Shown in pieces: positions 24,979 to 34,051 of a stretch of DNA of 64,000 bases. A program made the translations under genes and the position numbers. The stretch comes from Tabrizicola aquatica. GTDB lineage: Bacteria > Pseudomonadota > Alphaproteobacteria > Rhodobacterales > Rhodobacteraceae. Numbering within the stretch: the first letter of the stretch is position 1; the number at the start of each line of letters is the position of its first letter. The stretch spans positions 121,237 through 185,236 of the forward strand of contig NZ_PJON01000006.1 of NCBI RefSeq assembly GCF_002900975.1, written 5' to 3'. The notes under the pieces are model-generated. The model ran no database searches. It had not been told where the DNA came from and saw only the letters and a program-made list of their open reading frames with translations.

Positions 24979-26075
24979 CCTTCGGTTGGCGTCGCCTCGG
25001 TCGGCGTCACCGTGGCTGGCTTCGCTTCGCCCGGTGGGACGAGGGGCCAGAGCAGGCGTTGGTCGCCGCCGAGTTTGGAGCTTCCCAGCTTTTCGACCGC
25101 TTCCATCCGCGCGGCCAGATCAGGGTCCGGGTTGAAACGCAGGTAGGCGGGCAGCCAGGCGAGTTCGAAGTCGCGAGCCTTTTTCTTGCCGCCCACGCTT
25201 TGTGCCTTGCCGGTCAGCGCCTCGACCGGGGCGGGGTCGTCCAGGCCGGCAAGGGTAAAGCGGACGATGCGGGGGATGGCAGCATCGCAGAGGGCGAAGA
25301 GGTCACGGTCGGGCAGAAGGGCGGCGGTCACGACCAGGGGGGCCACGGCATGCAGCTGGTAGTGCAGCGCCAGACGGCCGCGCCACATTTCGTTTGGCAG
25401 GCTGCCATCCGGCGCGGCGGTGCAGGCGACCAGTTCGGCCGAACCCGCGCCCCAGTCGATCAGCGCCGGGTCGTCCAGGATCAGCCCGACCCGCGTCACC
25501 GCAAGGCCGGCCCAGGCGCGCAGGTTGTTCTGCGAGGCGCGGGGCGGGGCTTCGGTATCGAAGAAGGCCATGCCCTGCTGCGCGCGGGCCAGAAGCCAGG
25601 CCTCGATCTCGGGACTGGCGAGGTCCGGTTGGGCGGCAATTGCCGCGCCGTAGGCAAAGGCAATCCCACCGACGCGGGACGGGGCCGAAAGGTTCGCGCC
25701 CTGGGTCCGCAGGTCGCTGAGGGCATCGGCCTCTGCCCAGGGCAGAATCAGGCTGACCACGCAGTCGGCGGCGGCCTTTGCGTCCTGCGCTTCGGTTTCG
25801 GGGTCGTGCAGGGTGTCGGTCAGGCGGGCGAGGTCGTTGATGAAATCGTCGATCGGTTTCAGCGCGGCGGTGACCGCCTTGTCTGCCTCTTCGTCAAAGT
25901 CGCTGCGGTTCTTGCTGTCGTCGGTGTAGCGGCTGCCGAAGCCCAGCGTGACCACGGGTTCGGTGCCCGCAGGGCAGGTCTCGGCTTCGTCCTTGGCGGG
26001 TGGCGAGGGGGTATCCTGGGCGGCGAGGGGCGTGGCCAGAAGGGCCAGCCCGAGAGTGAGGGTTCGCAGGGTCAT
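24975..26075 (-). CDS. AlgL-like alginate lyase family protein, active site altered
   Basis: Last gene of the alginate-type operon. A signal peptide (MTLRTLTLGLALLATPLAAQ) precedes an alpha/alpha-barrel-like domain related to AlgL (PL5), which in Pseudomonas clears polymer from the periplasm. Family features: VTLGFGSRYTDDS, ALKPIDDFINDLARLTD, NNLRAWAGLAV and PNEMWRGRLALHYQLHAVAPL. In active AlgL the equivalent of NNLRAW is NNHSYW with a catalytic His; here it is Leu, and a catalytic Tyr position further on is also changed. The protein may bind rather than cut polymer. ATGA overlap with the gene before it. Confidence 0.78.
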   Translation of the reverse strand: MTLRTLTLGLALLATPLAAQDTPSPPAKDEAETCPAGTEPVVTLGFGSRYTDDSKNRSDFDEEADKAVTAALKPIDDFINDLARLTDTLHDPETEAQDAKAAADCVVSLILPWAEADALSDLRTQGANLSAPSRVGGIAFAYGAAIAAQPDLASPEIEAWLLARAQQGMAFFDTEAPPRASQNNLRAWAGLAVTRVGLILDDPALIDWGAGSAELVACTAAPDGSLPNEMWRGRLALHYQLHAVAPLVVTAALLPDRDLFALCDAAIPRIVRFTLAGLDDPAPVEALTGKAQSVGGKKKARDFELAWLPAYLRFNPDPDLAARMEAVEKLGSSKLGGDQRLLWPLVPPGEAKPATVTPTEATPTEG

Positions 26076-28804
26076 TGTCCGACCTCCGTTGTCAGGTCCA
26101 GGGTCCGCAGGCGCTGGGCGGCGTCGGGGCTGCCCAGGTCGGCGGCTTTTTGCAGCCAGGCGACTGCTTCTTCGCGTGAGGCGGTGACGCCGATGCCGAA
26201 CACCAGCGCGTCGGCATAGTCCAGCATGGCGGCAGGTTCGCCCGCCTCGGCCGCGCGGCGCAGCCAGTCGGTGGAGTCCAGAACCTCGGCCGGGGTGGTG
26301 GCGGCCTTGCGCAGGATCAGCGCGTATTCCCGCATCGCGGCGGCGTTCCCGGCCTCGGCCGCGGACAGGTACAGGGCAGTTTCATCGATGCTGCGATAGG
26401 CGATGGCGCGGATTTCCGGGGTCGCGCTGCGCAGCCGGGCCAGCGTGGGGGGCAGATCCTCGGGCTGGCTGGTGGCGACGAGGTCGACGAAAAGCTCGGC
26501 CGACAGTTCGGGGTCATAGTCGGGCGAACTGCGGCGCGAGTAGATGTTCAAAAGGCGGTGGATCGCCATCCGGCTGCCATCTTCGCGCGCGGCCTGATAC
26601 CAGGCGAGAATCTGCGGTTCGTCCGCATCGGTGGCGTGGCGGGTCAGCACATCGGCGAGGTCGGCCAGAAGCTCTCCCCGGCCCTTCGACAGGTATTCGG
26701 CGACGGCAAGCCAGCGGTCCATGAGCGCGCGGTCGCCAGCGCGGCCCACGGCATCGGCCAGGCGCATCGCCTCGTCAAAGGTGCAGCCGGTGATGGCGGT
26801 GGCGCGGGCGGTATAGTCGGCAAAGACGGCGGGGTCCTTGACCAAGGGCAGCGCCAGAAGGATCGCGTCGAAATCGCCGCGTGCGTCGATGGTGTCGGCG
26901 TAACGGTCATGGACGGCGGCGAGGTCGGGGAACTGTTCGGGATCGGCCAGCGGCAGCAGTTCCATCGCCTCGCCCATGCCGCGGTCGGCCAGCGGCAAAA
27001 GGAGGTCCAGCGCCTCGGCCTTGACGTCGGGGGTGACGCTCTCGTCGTCCAGCAGTGCCTCGGCCAGCTGGGCGCGGGCGGAGATTTCGCCCATCGCCAC
27101 CGCCTCGCGGAACAGGTCCAGCGCCGCCGCGCGGTCCTGGGGGCTGCGCGCGGCCTTCAGCGCCAGGCTGGCGCGGGCGGTGGTCACGCCAGGAAAGCGG
27201 GTGGCATAGCCGTGCCAGAAATCCAGCGTCTCGTCCGGGGCGTCGCGCAGTTCCAGAAGGTGCATGTACTGCGCGATGGCGGTGATCCGGCCGGTGAGCG
27301 CCTGGGTCTGGATCTCGGCCTCGGCGATGGGGTCGGGGTTGGCGGCCAGGATCTGCAGATCGCCGGGGCCATAGTCGACGGCGGAGGTTGCGGTGCTGTC
27401 GGCAGCCTGAACCCAATAGTCGGCCTCGGCCACCTGGGGGGCGTTCGGGGCGCGGCAGATGAAGGCGTTCGACAGTTCCAGAAACGGGTCCATCTCGCCG
27501 GCCGAGACCACGACCTGGATCAGCTGGTCCATCACCGCGTAGAATTCGGCCGGGGTCTTGGCGGCGCGAAAGCGCATCGCGGCGGTGCGTTCCATCGCGG
27601 CGTCCTCGCCCAGGGCGATGGCGCGGTCCAGAAGCTCGCGCGCTTCGGCCTCACCGGCCCACCGGCCCTTTTCGGCAAGAACGTGGTCGGCCATGGCAAT
27701 CAGCGCCCAGGCCGGGGCGTCGGGTGAGCCGGTGAGGTCGGCCAGCGCCTCGACATAGCGCGGGGTCCAGTCGGGATCGCGGCGGGATTGCGCTTGCAGG
27801 AAAAGGACATGGCCGGCGGCACCGGGGGCCCAGCCGCTTTCGGCAGCCGCGCGGTAGGTGGCGTCGGCGGCGGCCAAGTCGCGCGGCATCAGGGCGCCGT
27901 CGGCCTGCAGCCGGGCCAGCGCGGTCTGGGCATAGGGCAGGCCGGCGTCGGCGGCGACGGTCAGGTAGTGCAAGAGGACATCGTTGTCCTTGGGCAGATC
28001 CTCGGCCCGCAGGTGGATCTCGGCCACCCGCCAGGCGGAAAGCGCATCGCCGAGGTCGGCCGAAAAGCGGTACCAGCGTTCGGCAAGGGCGGGGTCGCGG
28101 GTGACGATGCGGCCGTTCATGTATTCGCGGGCGATCCGGTTCACCCGGTCGCAGATCAAGGGGTCGAGCTTGCCCAGCAGCGCGCCGAACGCCATGGTCA
28201 CGCCAAGTTCGGGCGGCACGTCCCAGCCGGCGACGGGCTTGCCGGCAATCTCGCGTTCCACCAGGTCAAGGATCGCATCGGCGTTGCCACCGAAGGCAGC
28301 GGTCAGGAGGAGCGCTTCGCCCTGTTCGACGTCGCGGTCGATGCCCACGCCGCGCATCAGATAGCCGGCCAGCAAATGCTGCGCGCGGGGTGTCTGGCTA
28401 AGGTCCATCTCGGCCAGTTGCTGGACCAGCCGTTCCTGCTGCAACTCGGTCACACGGCCGGCGGCGAGCAGAAGTTCGATGCGGTCGATCAGGACGTTGG
28501 CCTGGGAATAGGCCGGGTCGATCCTGGGGAAGCTGGCCTGCACGGCGGCGGCAAGGTCGAACCAGCCCACAGGGTCCAGTTCGATCAGGCGGCGCAGGTC
28601 GCGCTTGATGACGGCGGTATCGGTTTCGGGGGGTTGGGAGGGGTCGACCCCCTCCCATTTGGCGACCAGGGCCTCGTCCGAGAGGTTGCGGTCGCAGATC
28701 GGGGCCGAGGTCAGCACCGGCGGTTCGAACACCAGGTCAACCGTCTGCGCGCAAAGCGCCGAAGGCAGGGCAAGGACCAGAAGGGTGGCAAGCGTGCGGT
28801 GCAT
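26072..28804 (-). CDS. AlgK-like periplasmic Sel1/TPR-repeat protein (very long)
   Basis: A 910-residue helical-repeat protein with a signal peptide (MHRTLATLLVLALPSALCA). Sel1-type repeats are visible throughout, for example LAERWYRFSADLGDALSAWRV, NDVLLHYLTVAADAGLPYAQ and the C-terminal EEAVAWLQKAADLGSPDAAQR. In Pseudomonas AlgK is a ~475-residue outer-membrane lipoprotein scaffold for the secretion complex; this one is nearly twice as long and lacks a lipobox (SALC with Leu at -1), so it is probably soluble. Position between algF and the algL-like gene supports the AlgK-like role, but orthology is inferred. Confidence 0.72.
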   Translation of the reverse strand: MHRTLATLLVLALPSALCAQTVDLVFEPPVLTSAPICDRNLSDEALVAKWEGVDPSQPPETDTAVIKRDLRRLIELDPVGWFDLAAAVQASFPRIDPAYSQANVLIDRIELLLAAGRVTELQQERLVQQLAEMDLSQTPRAQHLLAGYLMRGVGIDRDVEQGEALLLTAAFGGNADAILDLVEREIAGKPVAGWDVPPELGVTMAFGALLGKLDPLICDRVNRIAREYMNGRIVTRDPALAERWYRFSADLGDALSAWRVAEIHLRAEDLPKDNDVLLHYLTVAADAGLPYAQTALARLQADGALMPRDLAAADATYRAAAESGWAPGAAGHVLFLQAQSRRDPDWTPRYVEALADLTGSPDAPAWALIAMADHVLAEKGRWAGEAEARELLDRAIALGEDAAMERTAAMRFRAAKTPAEFYAVMDQLIQVVVSAGEMDPFLELSNAFICRAPNAPQVAEADYWVQAADSTATSAVDYGPGDLQILAANPDPIAEAEIQTQALTGRITAIAQYMHLLELRDAPDETLDFWHGYATRFPGVTTARASLALKAARSPQDRAAALDLFREAVAMGEISARAQLAEALLDDESVTPDVKAEALDLLLPLADRGMGEAMELLPLADPEQFPDLAAVHDRYADTIDARGDFDAILLALPLVKDPAVFADYTARATAITGCTFDEAMRLADAVGRAGDRALMDRWLAVAEYLSKGRGELLADLADVLTRHATDADEPQILAWYQAAREDGSRMAIHRLLNIYSRRSSPDYDPELSAELFVDLVATSQPEDLPPTLARLRSATPEIRAIAYRSIDETALYLSAAEAGNAAAMREYALILRKAATTPAEVLDSTDWLRRAAEAGEPAAMLDYADALVFGIGVTASREEAVAWLQKAADLGSPDAAQRLRTLDLTTEVGQ

Positions 28805-28819
28805 GATCGGGCCTTTCCG

Positions 28820-29449
28820 TCAGTTGGATTTCGCCAGCGCGTTGGGCGTCATGGTCGCGGTGTAGGTGCCGCCGGTGCCGCTAAGCACGATGGCAACGCC
28901 TTCCCGCCGCACCAGGTTCACCCCCGCGACGCTGGCCACGGTGTTTTCACCGTCCCGCACCTCGAAATCGAGCGTGAGGGGGGCCTTCAGGGCCACAGCG
29001 CCGCCGCTGCCGGCGGCGACATCCTCGATCGCGACAGCCTTGGCCTGCGGGACGTAAAGATCGACCTGGGCGATGTCCGACAGGTTGTAGAAGGTCACGT
29101 CGGCCTGGGCCGGATTGCGGGTGATCTTGTCGACCACCAGCGCCGAGGTGCCATCGGCCCCGACGACGAAGGAATAGAAGGTGGCGGGCTGGATCGCCTC
29201 GGTCGCGGTGGTCTCGCCCGAGGTGATCTGGACTTCGGTCGCGCCGTCAATGACGACATACGGGGTGACGCCGCTGTCGCCGCCTTCAAAGCTGGCGGAC
29301 TGGATGACCGCGACGGGGGTGCCCGCATCGACGACGCGGACAAAGGTCGAGGAGGGGCTAGCCACATCCTCGTACAGGCTTGCGTCTTGCGCCAGGGTGG
29401 CGGTCGCGGCAAGGGCTGCCAGCGGCAGAGTCCAGGCGATGCGTTTCAT
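28820..29449 (-). CDS. algF: Alginate O-acetyltransferase-type protein AlgF
   Basis: A 209-residue periplasmic protein with a signal peptide (MKRIAWTLPLAALAATATLA) and then beta-sandwich sequence: DASLYEDVASPSSTFVRVVDAG, TFYSFVV, DVTFYNLSDIAQVDLYVP. This matches AlgF, an adaptor needed for polymer acetylation with AlgI, AlgJ and AlgX. Start overlaps the algX-like stop (ATGA). The algK-like gene begins 15 bases after its stop. Confidence 0.85.
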   Translation of the reverse strand: MKRIAWTLPLAALAATATLAQDASLYEDVASPSSTFVRVVDAGTPVAVIQSASFEGGDSGVTPYVVIDGATEVQITSGETTATEAIQPATFYSFVVGADGTSALVVDKITRNPAQADVTFYNLSDIAQVDLYVPQAKAVAIEDVAAGSGGAVALKAPLTLDFEVRDGENTVASVAGVNLVRREGVAIVLSGTGGTYTATMTPNALAKSN

Positions 29450-30789
29450 GAGTCGTCTCCTTCAGGGGTTGGGCAGAGAGTCACGGCCGAGCTTTCGCCA
29501 AGCGGCCGGTCGAAGCTGACGGCCACGCGCACGAGGTCGGGCTGCCAGAAAGGGGCAAGCTTCAGGAAGAAGCGCCCGGTTGCGCGCAAGCGGTCGGCGC
29601 GTTCGAGACGGACGGTGCGGGTGATGCCCGAGGCCGCCGTAAGGGTGACGGTCGCGACCCGCGCGCCGTCGCTGCCGTAGTCGAACAGGAAGGCGTCATC
29701 CGGCGTCAGGCGGCCAGGTTCGAAACTGGCGGCAAGGTCGTTGCCGTCGACCTGCGCCTCGGTGGGAATGTCGCAGGCGGGGCCGGCGGCGACGATCAGC
29801 TCGTCCATCGGGACGGGGCCGAACTGGGCCAGGCTGTTGTAGATCGGGTTTTCCCAGACCAGGAAAGTCGGCCGGTCCTGCGCGAAATCGCGCGAGGTGA
29901 GGTACGAGGTCATCGAGCCGAACTGGTTGCCGCCGGTGATGGCGTAGTTGACCACCTCGATCCCGGAATATTCGGACAGGAAGCCGGCGAAGTTGTTGAT
30001 GCTGCTGTCGGAAAACGAGGTGCCGACCAGGACCAGGCTGGCCTCGTCCGCGCCGGTGCCGAAGATGTCCAGCGTGCCGTCCGCTGCGGGCGCGTCGGCG
30101 AAGATGTCGGCGGCGTCGTCCACGACGGTTTCGGCCGGGGTCGTGGTCCAGGTCACGGCTTCGACCGGGGGCAAGGTGTCCTTGCAGAAGGTCTGCAACT
30201 CGCGTCGCAGGCCGGAGAAGGCGGTTTCCGGCGCGACCTCGGTCGAGGTGAATTCGGTGGGCGTCACCTCGGAATAGGCGGGCAGGCTGCGGATCATCTC
30301 GCCGATGGCCTTGGCAGCCAGGCGGGCGCCGGTGGGCGTCCAGTGGAAGTCGGCCTGGAAGAACACCTTTTCGTCCGGGCCGGCCGCCAGCATCGCGGTC
30401 ATCAGGTCGGGCGCGGCCACGCCGGCTGCGGCCAGGCGGTCGGTGACATCGGCATAGTTGGCCTGCATCGTCGCCGCGTCATAGCCGTAGGCCTTGGCCT
30501 GCGGCGGAAGGTATTGCGGCATGGCCTGCCCCTTGGTGGGGACGTTGACGTAGATCAGCGTCGTGCCCTGTTCGGCCAGCACCCGCGACAGTTCGGCCAG
30601 TTGGGCGACGACAAGGTCGTCCATCGGATGTTGCAGGCGCAGGTCGGACTGGACGCGGTAAAAGACGCCGTCCTGCCCTTCGATGCTGGCCGAGGGGGCA
30701 AATTCGGTGCGGGCGCAGCCGAATTGCGTGGTCTGGGCCATCAGCGGCGCGGGCGAGAGGACCGCCAGAAAGATCGCGGCACGGATCAT
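29446..30789 (-). CDS. AlgX-like SGNH acetyltransferase with C-terminal carbohydrate-binding region
   Basis: A 447-residue periplasmic protein. After a signal peptide (ending PLMAQ) comes an SGNH-hydrolase-like domain: the DxHW motif appears as DFHWTPTGAR near residue 148 and the Ser motif as GTSFSDSS near residue 260. The last ~120 residues form a beta-rich module as in AlgX, which binds and O-acetylates mannuronate. Cys at CDIPTEA, TFCKD and TLCPTP suggest disulfides. It starts with ATGA overlap to the Sel1 gene. Assignment as AlgX rather than a second AlgJ rests on the C-terminal module. Confidence 0.83.
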   Translation of the reverse strand: MIRAAIFLAVLSPAPLMAQTTQFGCARTEFAPSASIEGQDGVFYRVQSDLRLQHPMDDLVVAQLAELSRVLAEQGTTLIYVNVPTKGQAMPQYLPPQAKAYGYDAATMQANYADVTDRLAAAGVAAPDLMTAMLAAGPDEKVFFQADFHWTPTGARLAAKAIGEMIRSLPAYSEVTPTEFTSTEVAPETAFSGLRRELQTFCKDTLPPVEAVTWTTTPAETVVDDAADIFADAPAADGTLDIFGTGADEASLVLVGTSFSDSSINNFAGFLSEYSGIEVVNYAITGGNQFGSMTSYLTSRDFAQDRPTFLVWENPIYNSLAQFGPVPMDELIVAAGPACDIPTEAQVDGNDLAASFEPGRLTPDDAFLFDYGSDGARVATVTLTAASGITRTVRLERADRLRATGRFFLKLAPFWQPDLVRVAVSFDRPLGESSAVTLCPTPEGDDS

Positions 30790-31541
30790 GGGGTGGCTCC
30801 TTGCAGGGTTGCGGGGCGGGGGCGCGGGTGGACGATGCCGGCCTGGCGGGGAAAGACCTCGGGCGCGCCGCCGGGAAGCTGGTTCAACAGGGTCAGCGCG
30901 ATGGACTGGACGCCGGGATCGGGGCTTTCCAGCGCCAGTTCCAGCGCGGGGCGGGCGGCGGGCGGGTCGGGCGGCAGGCCGGGCGCGCCCATGAAATGGC
31001 TTTGCGCCAGCCGGATCGCGGCCTTGTGGTCGCCGCCCTGCGCCGCCACCAGCAACAGGTCGCGTGCGCGCGGCACGTCCTGGCCAAAGGGCGCGCCCTT
31101 CAGCAGAAGGTCGCCCAGCCCCGCGGCGGCGACGGGGTCGCGATTGGCCTCACGCTCCAGCACGCTTTGGATGTTGCGCAGGCGGGCGGGACCGAAGTCC
31201 GCCTCGCCGCCGCGCAGGATGGCGACAAGGCGGGGAATGGCAAACTCGCGGTCGGCGTAGACCGCGATGGAGTAGTAATGGGCCGCATCGTCCAGGAAGG
31301 CAGGGTCCTGCCGCGCCTCAAGCCGCTTGGCATAGCGGGCGGCGGCCAGACCTTCGCCCGCATCGGCAAGTTGTTGCAGGCTTCGGTCGGACAGGTCTGC
31401 GCCCGCCAGCATCGACTTGCGCAAATCCTTCAGCCGGGGGCTGGCGGCGATGGCCGGGGGCAACACCACATCGGCCATCGCCGGTGTGGCGACGGCCAGA
31501 AGGGCGACCAGCGCGCAGATATGCCAGCGCCGGTCACGCAC
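30786..31541 (-). CDS. Periplasmic Sel1-like repeat protein of the alginate-type operon
   Basis: A 251-residue protein with a signal peptide (ALVALLAVATPAMADV) and short helical repeats of Sel1/TPR character: LAAARYAKRLEARQDPAFL, VAAAGLGDLLLKGAPFGQD, ARDLLLVAAQGGDHKAAIRLAQ. The start is GTG 31541, overlapping the algJ stop by 8 bases. It has no counterpart in the Pseudomonas alginate operon that I recognise; with the long AlgK-like protein it gives the operon two repeat scaffolds. A role in assembling the secretion or acetylation complex is inferred. Confidence 0.78.
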   Translation of the reverse strand: MRDRRWHICALVALLAVATPAMADVVLPPAIAASPRLKDLRKSMLAGADLSDRSLQQLADAGEGLAAARYAKRLEARQDPAFLDDAAHYYSIAVYADREFAIPRLVAILRGGEADFGPARLRNIQSVLEREANRDPVAAAGLGDLLLKGAPFGQDVPRARDLLLVAAQGGDHKAAIRLAQSHFMGAPGLPPDPPAARPALELALESPDPGVQSIALTLLNQLPGGAPEVFPRQAGIVHPRPRPATLQGATP

Positions 31542-32610
31542 CGCTTTTCACCCCGGCAGGACCGTCCCAGAGGGCGGGGTCGGTCAGGTAGCGCACCGGG
31601 AATTCCCAGATCACCACCTGTGGCGGGGCGGCGCGGAAATCGGGCGAGGCGAGGTAGTCCAGCATCGGGCGGACCGGGCCCTGACCTTCGACGGCAAGGT
31701 TCAGCACGTCGCGGCCCAGGGCAAGTTTCAGCGCCTCGGCGAAGCTCCAGGTCGGGTTGGCGGAGTAGGAGGTGCCGATCAGAAGTGTGGCCCCCTCGGC
31801 GGTGCCGCCGAAGATGTCCAGGCTGCCGTCAGCCGTGGGTTCGGCGGTATAGGGGACGGCGTGTTCGGGCATCAGGCCCAGCATGGGCGCCAGATCGTCG
31901 GTGGTGACGTAGGACACGAGGTCGCCGGTGAACCGGATCTCGGGCGCGGTGCGGATGTTGAAATCGGCCTCGCCTTGCGCGACCAGGCCCGATGCGGCAA
32001 GGGCGCGGGCCACGCCCTCGGCCCCGCGCGGGGTCCAGTGGGTGTCGGTGGGGAAGAAGGCCGCGTCCCACTCGGCATCCATCCGCAGCGCGTCCCGGGC
32101 ATCGAGAACCGTCACCTCGCGGGCGCGGAGGCCGGACAGGAAGGCGTCGTAGAGGGTGGCGATCCCTTCTGCCGCGCGCGGGTCGCCGTGGGCGACATGC
32201 ACGTCCAGCTTGCCCGGAACCGGCACGATGACCAGTTGCGCCCCGGCAGCCGCCAGCCGGTCGCGCACCCGGTCGATCCGCGCGAGCGAGCGGTCGAGGT
32301 CGTCGGTCAGCGGACGCACTTCCTCGGTCGTGAAGAGCCAGCCGTCGCTGCCGGCCAGCACGCCCTTGCGCCCCTCGCCCAGGGCCATGTAGCGCAGCGC
32401 GCCCAGCACGCCGATGGCGGTGTCGCGATGCGGCAGCGACTGGCGGTAGACCTCGTCCAGCTTGGCCGTCGCCGAGCCGCGAAGAAGGTCGCCGTCACGG
32501 GTCAGGTCCTCGGTCCCCGGGAACTGGGCGTAGCCCAGGTTTACGACGGTGGCATAGCCGAAGAACGCGGCGGGAAGCAGGAAGCGCGAGGCCTTCAAAA
32601 GCGGTTGCAT
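31534..32610 (-). CDS. algJ: AlgJ-like alginate O-acetyltransferase
   Basis: A 358-residue protein with an N-terminal signal anchor (LLPAAFFGYATVVNLGY) and a periplasmic SGNH-like domain. Catalytic motifs: DTHWTPRGAEG near residue 195 and GTSYSANPTW near residue 280 carrying the Ser. GSDGWLFTTEEVRP and PGKLDVHV are typical AlgJ landmarks. It receives acetyl groups from AlgI and acts in polymer O-acetylation. It starts 9 bases after algI. Confidence 0.85.
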   Translation of the reverse strand: MQPLLKASRFLLPAAFFGYATVVNLGYAQFPGTEDLTRDGDLLRGSATAKLDEVYRQSLPHRDTAIGVLGALRYMALGEGRKGVLAGSDGWLFTTEEVRPLTDDLDRSLARIDRVRDRLAAAGAQLVIVPVPGKLDVHVAHGDPRAAEGIATLYDAFLSGLRAREVTVLDARDALRMDAEWDAAFFPTDTHWTPRGAEGVARALAASGLVAQGEADFNIRTAPEIRFTGDLVSYVTTDDLAPMLGLMPEHAVPYTAEPTADGSLDIFGGTAEGATLLIGTSYSANPTWSFAEALKLALGRDVLNLAVEGQGPVRPMLDYLASPDFRAAPPQVVIWEFPVRYLTDPALWDGPAGVKSGA

Positions 32611-32619
32611 GGCGGGCTC

Positions 32620-34047
32620 CTAGAACTGGAAATAGAGGAAGGGCGAGAAGCTTTGCTCGGCCAACCGCATCACGGAGAGCGAGAAGATCAGCGTGGTCGC
32701 CAGTGCGGGCAGCAGCGTGCCGGTCAGTTCCACCCGGCCGTCGGGCGTTACCGCGTGGTAGCGCTGGCCGAACCAATCGTTCAGCAGCGGCTCGGACCAG
32801 GCCAGAAGGATCGCCAGCACAAGGACGGCCAGGCTTTCGCGGGTGATCTGCAGCGCGATGTCGATGGGCAGGCCCCAGCCGTTTGCGCCCATCATCCCGG
32901 CGTAGAAGTCCATCGCCATGGCCACATTCGTCGCCCGGAAAGCGACCCAGCCGATCAGCACGATCAGAAGGGTCCGCAGCACGCGCACCACGGTCTTGGG
33001 CGCCCGGGCCGCGCCGGTCCAACGCTCGAACGCCAGCCAGCCGCCGTGCCAGGCGCCCCAGAGGACGAAGGTCCAGTTTGCCCCGTGCCACAGCCCGCCC
33101 AGCACCATGACCGTCATCAGGTTGATGTAGGTCCGCCGTTCGTTGACCCGGTTGCCGCCCAGGGGGATGTAGAGGTAGTCGCGCAGCCAGACCGACAGGC
33201 TGATGTGCCAGCGCCGCCAGAACTCGGTGATCGAACCCGAGATGTAGGGCGTCTGGAAATTCTCCATGAACCGGAAGCCCATCATCAGGCCCAGCCCGAT
33301 GGCCATGTCGCTGTAGCCCGAGAAGTCGAAGTAAAGCTGCAGCATGTAGGCCGCAGCGCCCAGCCAGGCCAAAGGCGCGGACGGGTCGGGCGTGGTGAAG
33401 GCAAGGTCGGCAAGCGGCGCCAGGTTGTCGGCGATCAGCACCTTCTTGCCCAGTCCAACCGTGAACCGCGCCATGCCATCGGCGAACTTGTCGGGAGTAT
33501 GGGTCCGGTCGCGGAACTGGTCCTCAAGATCCTTGAAGCGCAGGATCGGCCCGGCGACGAGTTGCGGAAAGAGCGAGATGAAGGCGGCGAAGTCGAAGAA
33601 ACTTCCGGTCGCGCTGGCATCGCGGCGGTAGACGTCGATCAGATAGCTGATCGACTGGAACACATAGAACGACACGCCAATCGGCAGGATCAGGTGCCAG
33701 TGGATGCCCAGGCCCGCCGCATCGGTGCCCAGCATCGCGGCGAAGCTGTCGATGAAGAAGTTCAGGTACTTGAACACCCCCAGCACCGCCAGACACCCGG
33801 CGGTGCCGATGGCGCAGGCCCAGGTCGCCCGGCGCGTGCCAAGGTTAGCGCCGATCAGGCGGCCAAAGGCATAGGTCCAGAGCGTCGTCAGGATCAGCAG
33901 GCCCAGGAAGTCGATCCGCCACCAGCCGTAGAACGTCCAGGACCCCGCCAGGATCAGCGCCGAGCGGTAGCGGAAGGGCGTGAGGTAATACAGCGCCAGG
34001 AACAGCGGCAGGAACAGAAACAGGAAGGTTTCCGAGGAAAACACCAT
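32620..34047 (-). CDS. algI: AlgI-like MBOAT O-acyltransferase
   Basis: A 475-residue polytopic membrane protein of the MBOAT family that passes acetyl groups across the inner membrane. Typical segments: MVFSSETFLFLFLPLFLALYY at the N terminus (first 21 residues, hydrophobic), LPIGVSFYVFQSISYLIDVYR, FPQLVAGPILRF, YFDFSGYSDMAIGLG, ITEFWRRWHISLS, and VLGGLWHGANWTF with the essential His. GGAG lies before its ATG, 4 bases after the algG-like stop. The motif set is intact, so acetylation should be functional. Confidence 0.92.
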   Translation of the reverse strand: MVFSSETFLFLFLPLFLALYYLTPFRYRSALILAGSWTFYGWWRIDFLGLLILTTLWTYAFGRLIGANLGTRRATWACAIGTAGCLAVLGVFKYLNFFIDSFAAMLGTDAAGLGIHWHLILPIGVSFYVFQSISYLIDVYRRDASATGSFFDFAAFISLFPQLVAGPILRFKDLEDQFRDRTHTPDKFADGMARFTVGLGKKVLIADNLAPLADLAFTTPDPSAPLAWLGAAAYMLQLYFDFSGYSDMAIGLGLMMGFRFMENFQTPYISGSITEFWRRWHISLSVWLRDYLYIPLGGNRVNERRTYINLMTVMVLGGLWHGANWTFVLWGAWHGGWLAFERWTGAARAPKTVVRVLRTLLIVLIGWVAFRATNVAMAMDFYAGMMGANGWGLPIDIALQITRESLAVLVLAILLAWSEPLLNDWFGQRYHAVTPDGRVELTGTLLPALATTLIFSLSVMRLAEQSFSPFLYFQF

Positions 34048-34051
34048 CGGG

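Noticed and set aside
24024..26219. Long + strand frame spanning the MFS gene and the antisense of algL-like and algK-like genes
   Set aside because: It crosses two convergent real genes and has low-complexity Gly/Arg/Ala composition.
26072..28804. Lipoprotein signal in the AlgK-like protein
   Set aside because: The Cys in SALCAQ has Leu at -1, which does not fit a lipobox; cleavage by signal peptidase I after LCA is more likely.
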